Part shown: piece by piece, positions 62,655-64,000 of the stretch
Layout of the letters: every line of letters starts with the position of its first letter
Numbering within the stretch: position 1 is the stretch's first letter
Source of the DNA: Chromatiales bacterium
GTDB taxonomy: Bacteria; Pseudomonadota; Gammaproteobacteria; Thiohalomonadales; Thiohalomonadaceae
Direction: 5' to 3'
NCBI GenBank assembly: GCA_003251535.1
Contig: QKFD01000103.1
Span: 57,806-121,805, forward strand
Length of the DNA: 64,000 nt
Notes under the pieces: model-generated
Databases searched by the model: none
Told to the model about the DNA's origin: nothing
What the model saw: the letters and a program-made list of their open reading frames with translations, nothing else
Program-made: the position numbers and the translations under genes

Positions 62655-63932
62655 TTGAAACTTGAGACCCTGGCCATCCATGCCGGTTACTCGCCCGATC
62701 CCACCACCAAGGCGGTGGCCGTACCGCTCTACCAGACCACCTCTTACGCCTTCGACGACACCCAACACGGGGCAGACCTGTTTGACCTGAAGGTCCCAGG
62801 CAATATCTACACCCGCATCATGAACCCAACCAACGCCGTGCTGGAGCAGCGGGTGGCGGCGTTGGAGGGGGGGATCGGCGCCCTGGCGCTCGCCTCGGGT
62901 ATGGCGGCCATCACCTATACCGTGCAGACCTTGGCCGAGGTCGGTGACAACATCGTTACCACCAGCCGGCTCTACGGCGGTACCTACAACCTGTTTGCCC
63001 ACACCCTGCCGCGCCAGGGGATCCAGGCGCGCTTTGCGGCTCATGACGATTTTGACGCCCTGGCGGCGCTGATCGATGAGCGCACCAAGCTGCTGTTCTG
63101 CGAGTCCATCGGCAACCCCGCCGGCAATGTGGTGGATATCGGCCGGCTGGCGGAGATCGCCCACGCCAAAGGGGTGCCGTTGGTGGTGGACAACACCGTA
63201 CCGAGCCCCTACCTCTGTCGGCCGTTTGAGCACGGTGCCGACATCGTGGTCCACGCCCTCACCAAATATATGGGCGGCCACGGCACCACCCTCGCCGGGG
63301 TGGTGGTGGACTCCGGGAAGTTTGATTGGAAGGCCCATGCCGATCGCTTTCCGCTGCTCAATAGCCCCGACCCCTCTTACCATGGCGTGGTCTACACCGA
63401 GGCATTTGGGGCCGCCGCCTTCATCGGCCGCTGCCGGGTGGTGCCGCTGCGCAACATGGGTGCCGCCCTGGCGCCGTTCAACGCCTTCCTGATCCTCCAG
63501 GGGATCGAGACCCTGGCGCTACGCATGGATCGGCATGGTGAGAACACCCTGGCGGTGGCCAAATACCTCAAGGCACATCCGCAGGTGAGCTGGGTCAACT
63601 ACGGCGGTCTGCCGGACTCGCCCGACTATCCGCTGGTGCAGAAATATATGCACAACGGCAACGCCTCCGGCATCCTCTCCTTTGGCATCAAAGGGGGACG
63701 GGAGGCGGGCGCCAAGTTCATCGACGCCCTCAAGCTCGTCGTGCGCCTGGTCAACATCGGTGATGCCAAATCCCTCGCCTGCCACCCGGCCACCACCACC
63801 CACCGGCAGCTCAATGATGAGGAGCTGAAGAGCGCCGGGGTCTCGGCGGATATGGTGCGTCTCTCCATCGGTATCGAACACATCGATGACATCCTGGCCG
63901 ATATCGAACAGGCGCTAGGGGAGGCCAAGTAG
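62655..63932 (+). CDS. metY: O-acetylhomoserine sulfhydrylase
   Basis: The 425-residue PLP enzyme of the Cys/Met metabolism family makes homocysteine directly from O-acetylhomoserine and sulfide. LETLAIHAGYSPDPTTKAVA and VPLYQTTSYAFDDTQHGADL are MetY-type openings. The PLP lysine is Lys204 in HALTKYMGGHGT, and VPLRNMGAALAPFNAFLILQ and SLACHPATTTHRQL are conserved. The start is TTG, with GAGGGG 8 bases before it. Direct sulfhydrylation would suit a sulfide-exposed organism. It is followed by a long inverted repeat. Confidence 0.93.
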   Translation: MKLETLAIHAGYSPDPTTKAVAVPLYQTTSYAFDDTQHGADLFDLKVPGNIYTRIMNPTNAVLEQRVAALEGGIGALALASGMAAITYTVQTLAEVGDNIVTTSRLYGGTYNLFAHTLPRQGIQARFAAHDDFDALAALIDERTKLLFCESIGNPAGNVVDIGRLAEIAHAKGVPLVVDNTVPSPYLCRPFEHGADIVVHALTKYMGGHGTTLAGVVVDSGKFDWKAHADRFPLLNSPDPSYHGVVYTEAFGAAAFIGRCRVVPLRNMGAALAPFNAFLILQGIETLALRMDRHGENTLAVAKYLKAHPQVSWVNYGGLPDSPDYPLVQKYMHNGNASGILSFGIKGGREAGAKFIDALKLVVRLVNIGDAKSLACHPATTTHRQLNDEELKSAGVSADMVRLSIGIEHIDDILADIEQALGEAK

Positions 63933-63936
63933 CCCC

Positions 63937-63987
63937 CTCGCCCCACCCCTCGCCCCACGGACGGGTGGGGCGAGGGGTGGGGGCGAG
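63937..63987 (+). terminator. Long G/C inverted repeat after metY, possible terminator
   Basis: A 22-base arm (63937-63958) pairs with 63965-63987 with one bulged G and a 6-base loop. It begins 5 bases after the metY stop. No T-run follows within the window, so it may act as an mRNA stabiliser or a weak terminator. Confidence 0.55.
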
Positions 63988-64000
63988 GCAATCTGACCCT

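Overview
The window is GC-rich chromosomal DNA from a gammaproteobacterium. The strongest pointer is the divergent block ygfB-pepP-ubiH-ubiI (minus) facing a zapB-like gene, zapA, 6S RNA and ygfA (plus), which is the arrangement known from E. coli. The rpe-gph-trpE and ilvA/rpiA neighbourhoods agree. A pyrophosphate-based energy cluster (soluble PPase, H+-pumping PPase, PPi-dependent phosphofructokinase) together with phosphoglycolate phosphatase, Rpe and RpiA would fit a lithoautotrophic or methylotrophic lineage of the Chromatiales type. That lifestyle is inference; no Calvin cycle or sulfur-oxidation operon is present here.

Layout. 1-2.1 kb is an accessory edge: a cut restriction-enzyme-like gene, its DNA methyltransferase, and two broken transposase tails (ISL3-like and IS3-like) fused head to head. 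2.1-6.4 kb is an RND efflux pair. 6.7-9.5 kb has an OmpA-like envelope protein with a good promoter and terminator, a glycosyltransferase and a CobD/CbiB-like membrane protein. 9.6-11.2 kb has a small unknown gene and a CZB-PAS-GGDEF diguanylate cyclase. 11.2-17.1 kb holds pepN, a histidine phosphatase, ampE, ampD and a thioredoxin-like protein. 17.2-21.9 kb has comM, a phosphoesterase, a FIST sensor, a DUF2452 protein and a lipoprotein of the serine beta-lactamase fold that lacks its catalytic residues. 22.0-22.9 kb is a gene-free array of interspersed repeats. 23.0-27.6 kb has a sodium:solute symporter and the rpe-gph-trpE group.

27.7-32.3 kb has a DUF3530 protein, a CopD-like membrane protein, a CBS protein, a DUF3579 protein, a GT4 glycosyltransferase and MtgA. 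32.4-36.4 kb is a 1306-residue soluble histidine kinase with about eight PAS domains, five of them a near-regular tandem series. 36.4-42.6 kb is the ubi/pepP/zapA/6S block, ending with a 58-codon ORF. 42.7-46.4 kb has EVE, ilvA, rpiA, DUF2905 and PilZ genes.

46.4-53.2 kb is the pyrophosphate/adenylate module: ppa, hppA, PPi-PFK, a small unknown gene, and an adenylate kinase carrying a 464-residue C-terminal tail made largely of 14-residue histone-H1-like repeats. That fusion is the most unusual coding feature. 53.4-63.9 kb has a secreted DsrE-like protein, a radical SAM protein, a HIT protein, RNase D, mpl, ubiX, a Lon-N-like protein, a DedA-PAP2-LssY fusion whose PAP2 catalytic histidines are absent, a small membrane protein and metY.

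Functionally, the PPi enzymes form one energy circuit, and ampD/ampE/mpl/mtgA concern murein recycling and synthesis. The GGDEF, PilZ, multi-PAS kinase and FIST proteins are signalling components. No tRNA, rRNA, CRISPR array or intact mobile element was seen.
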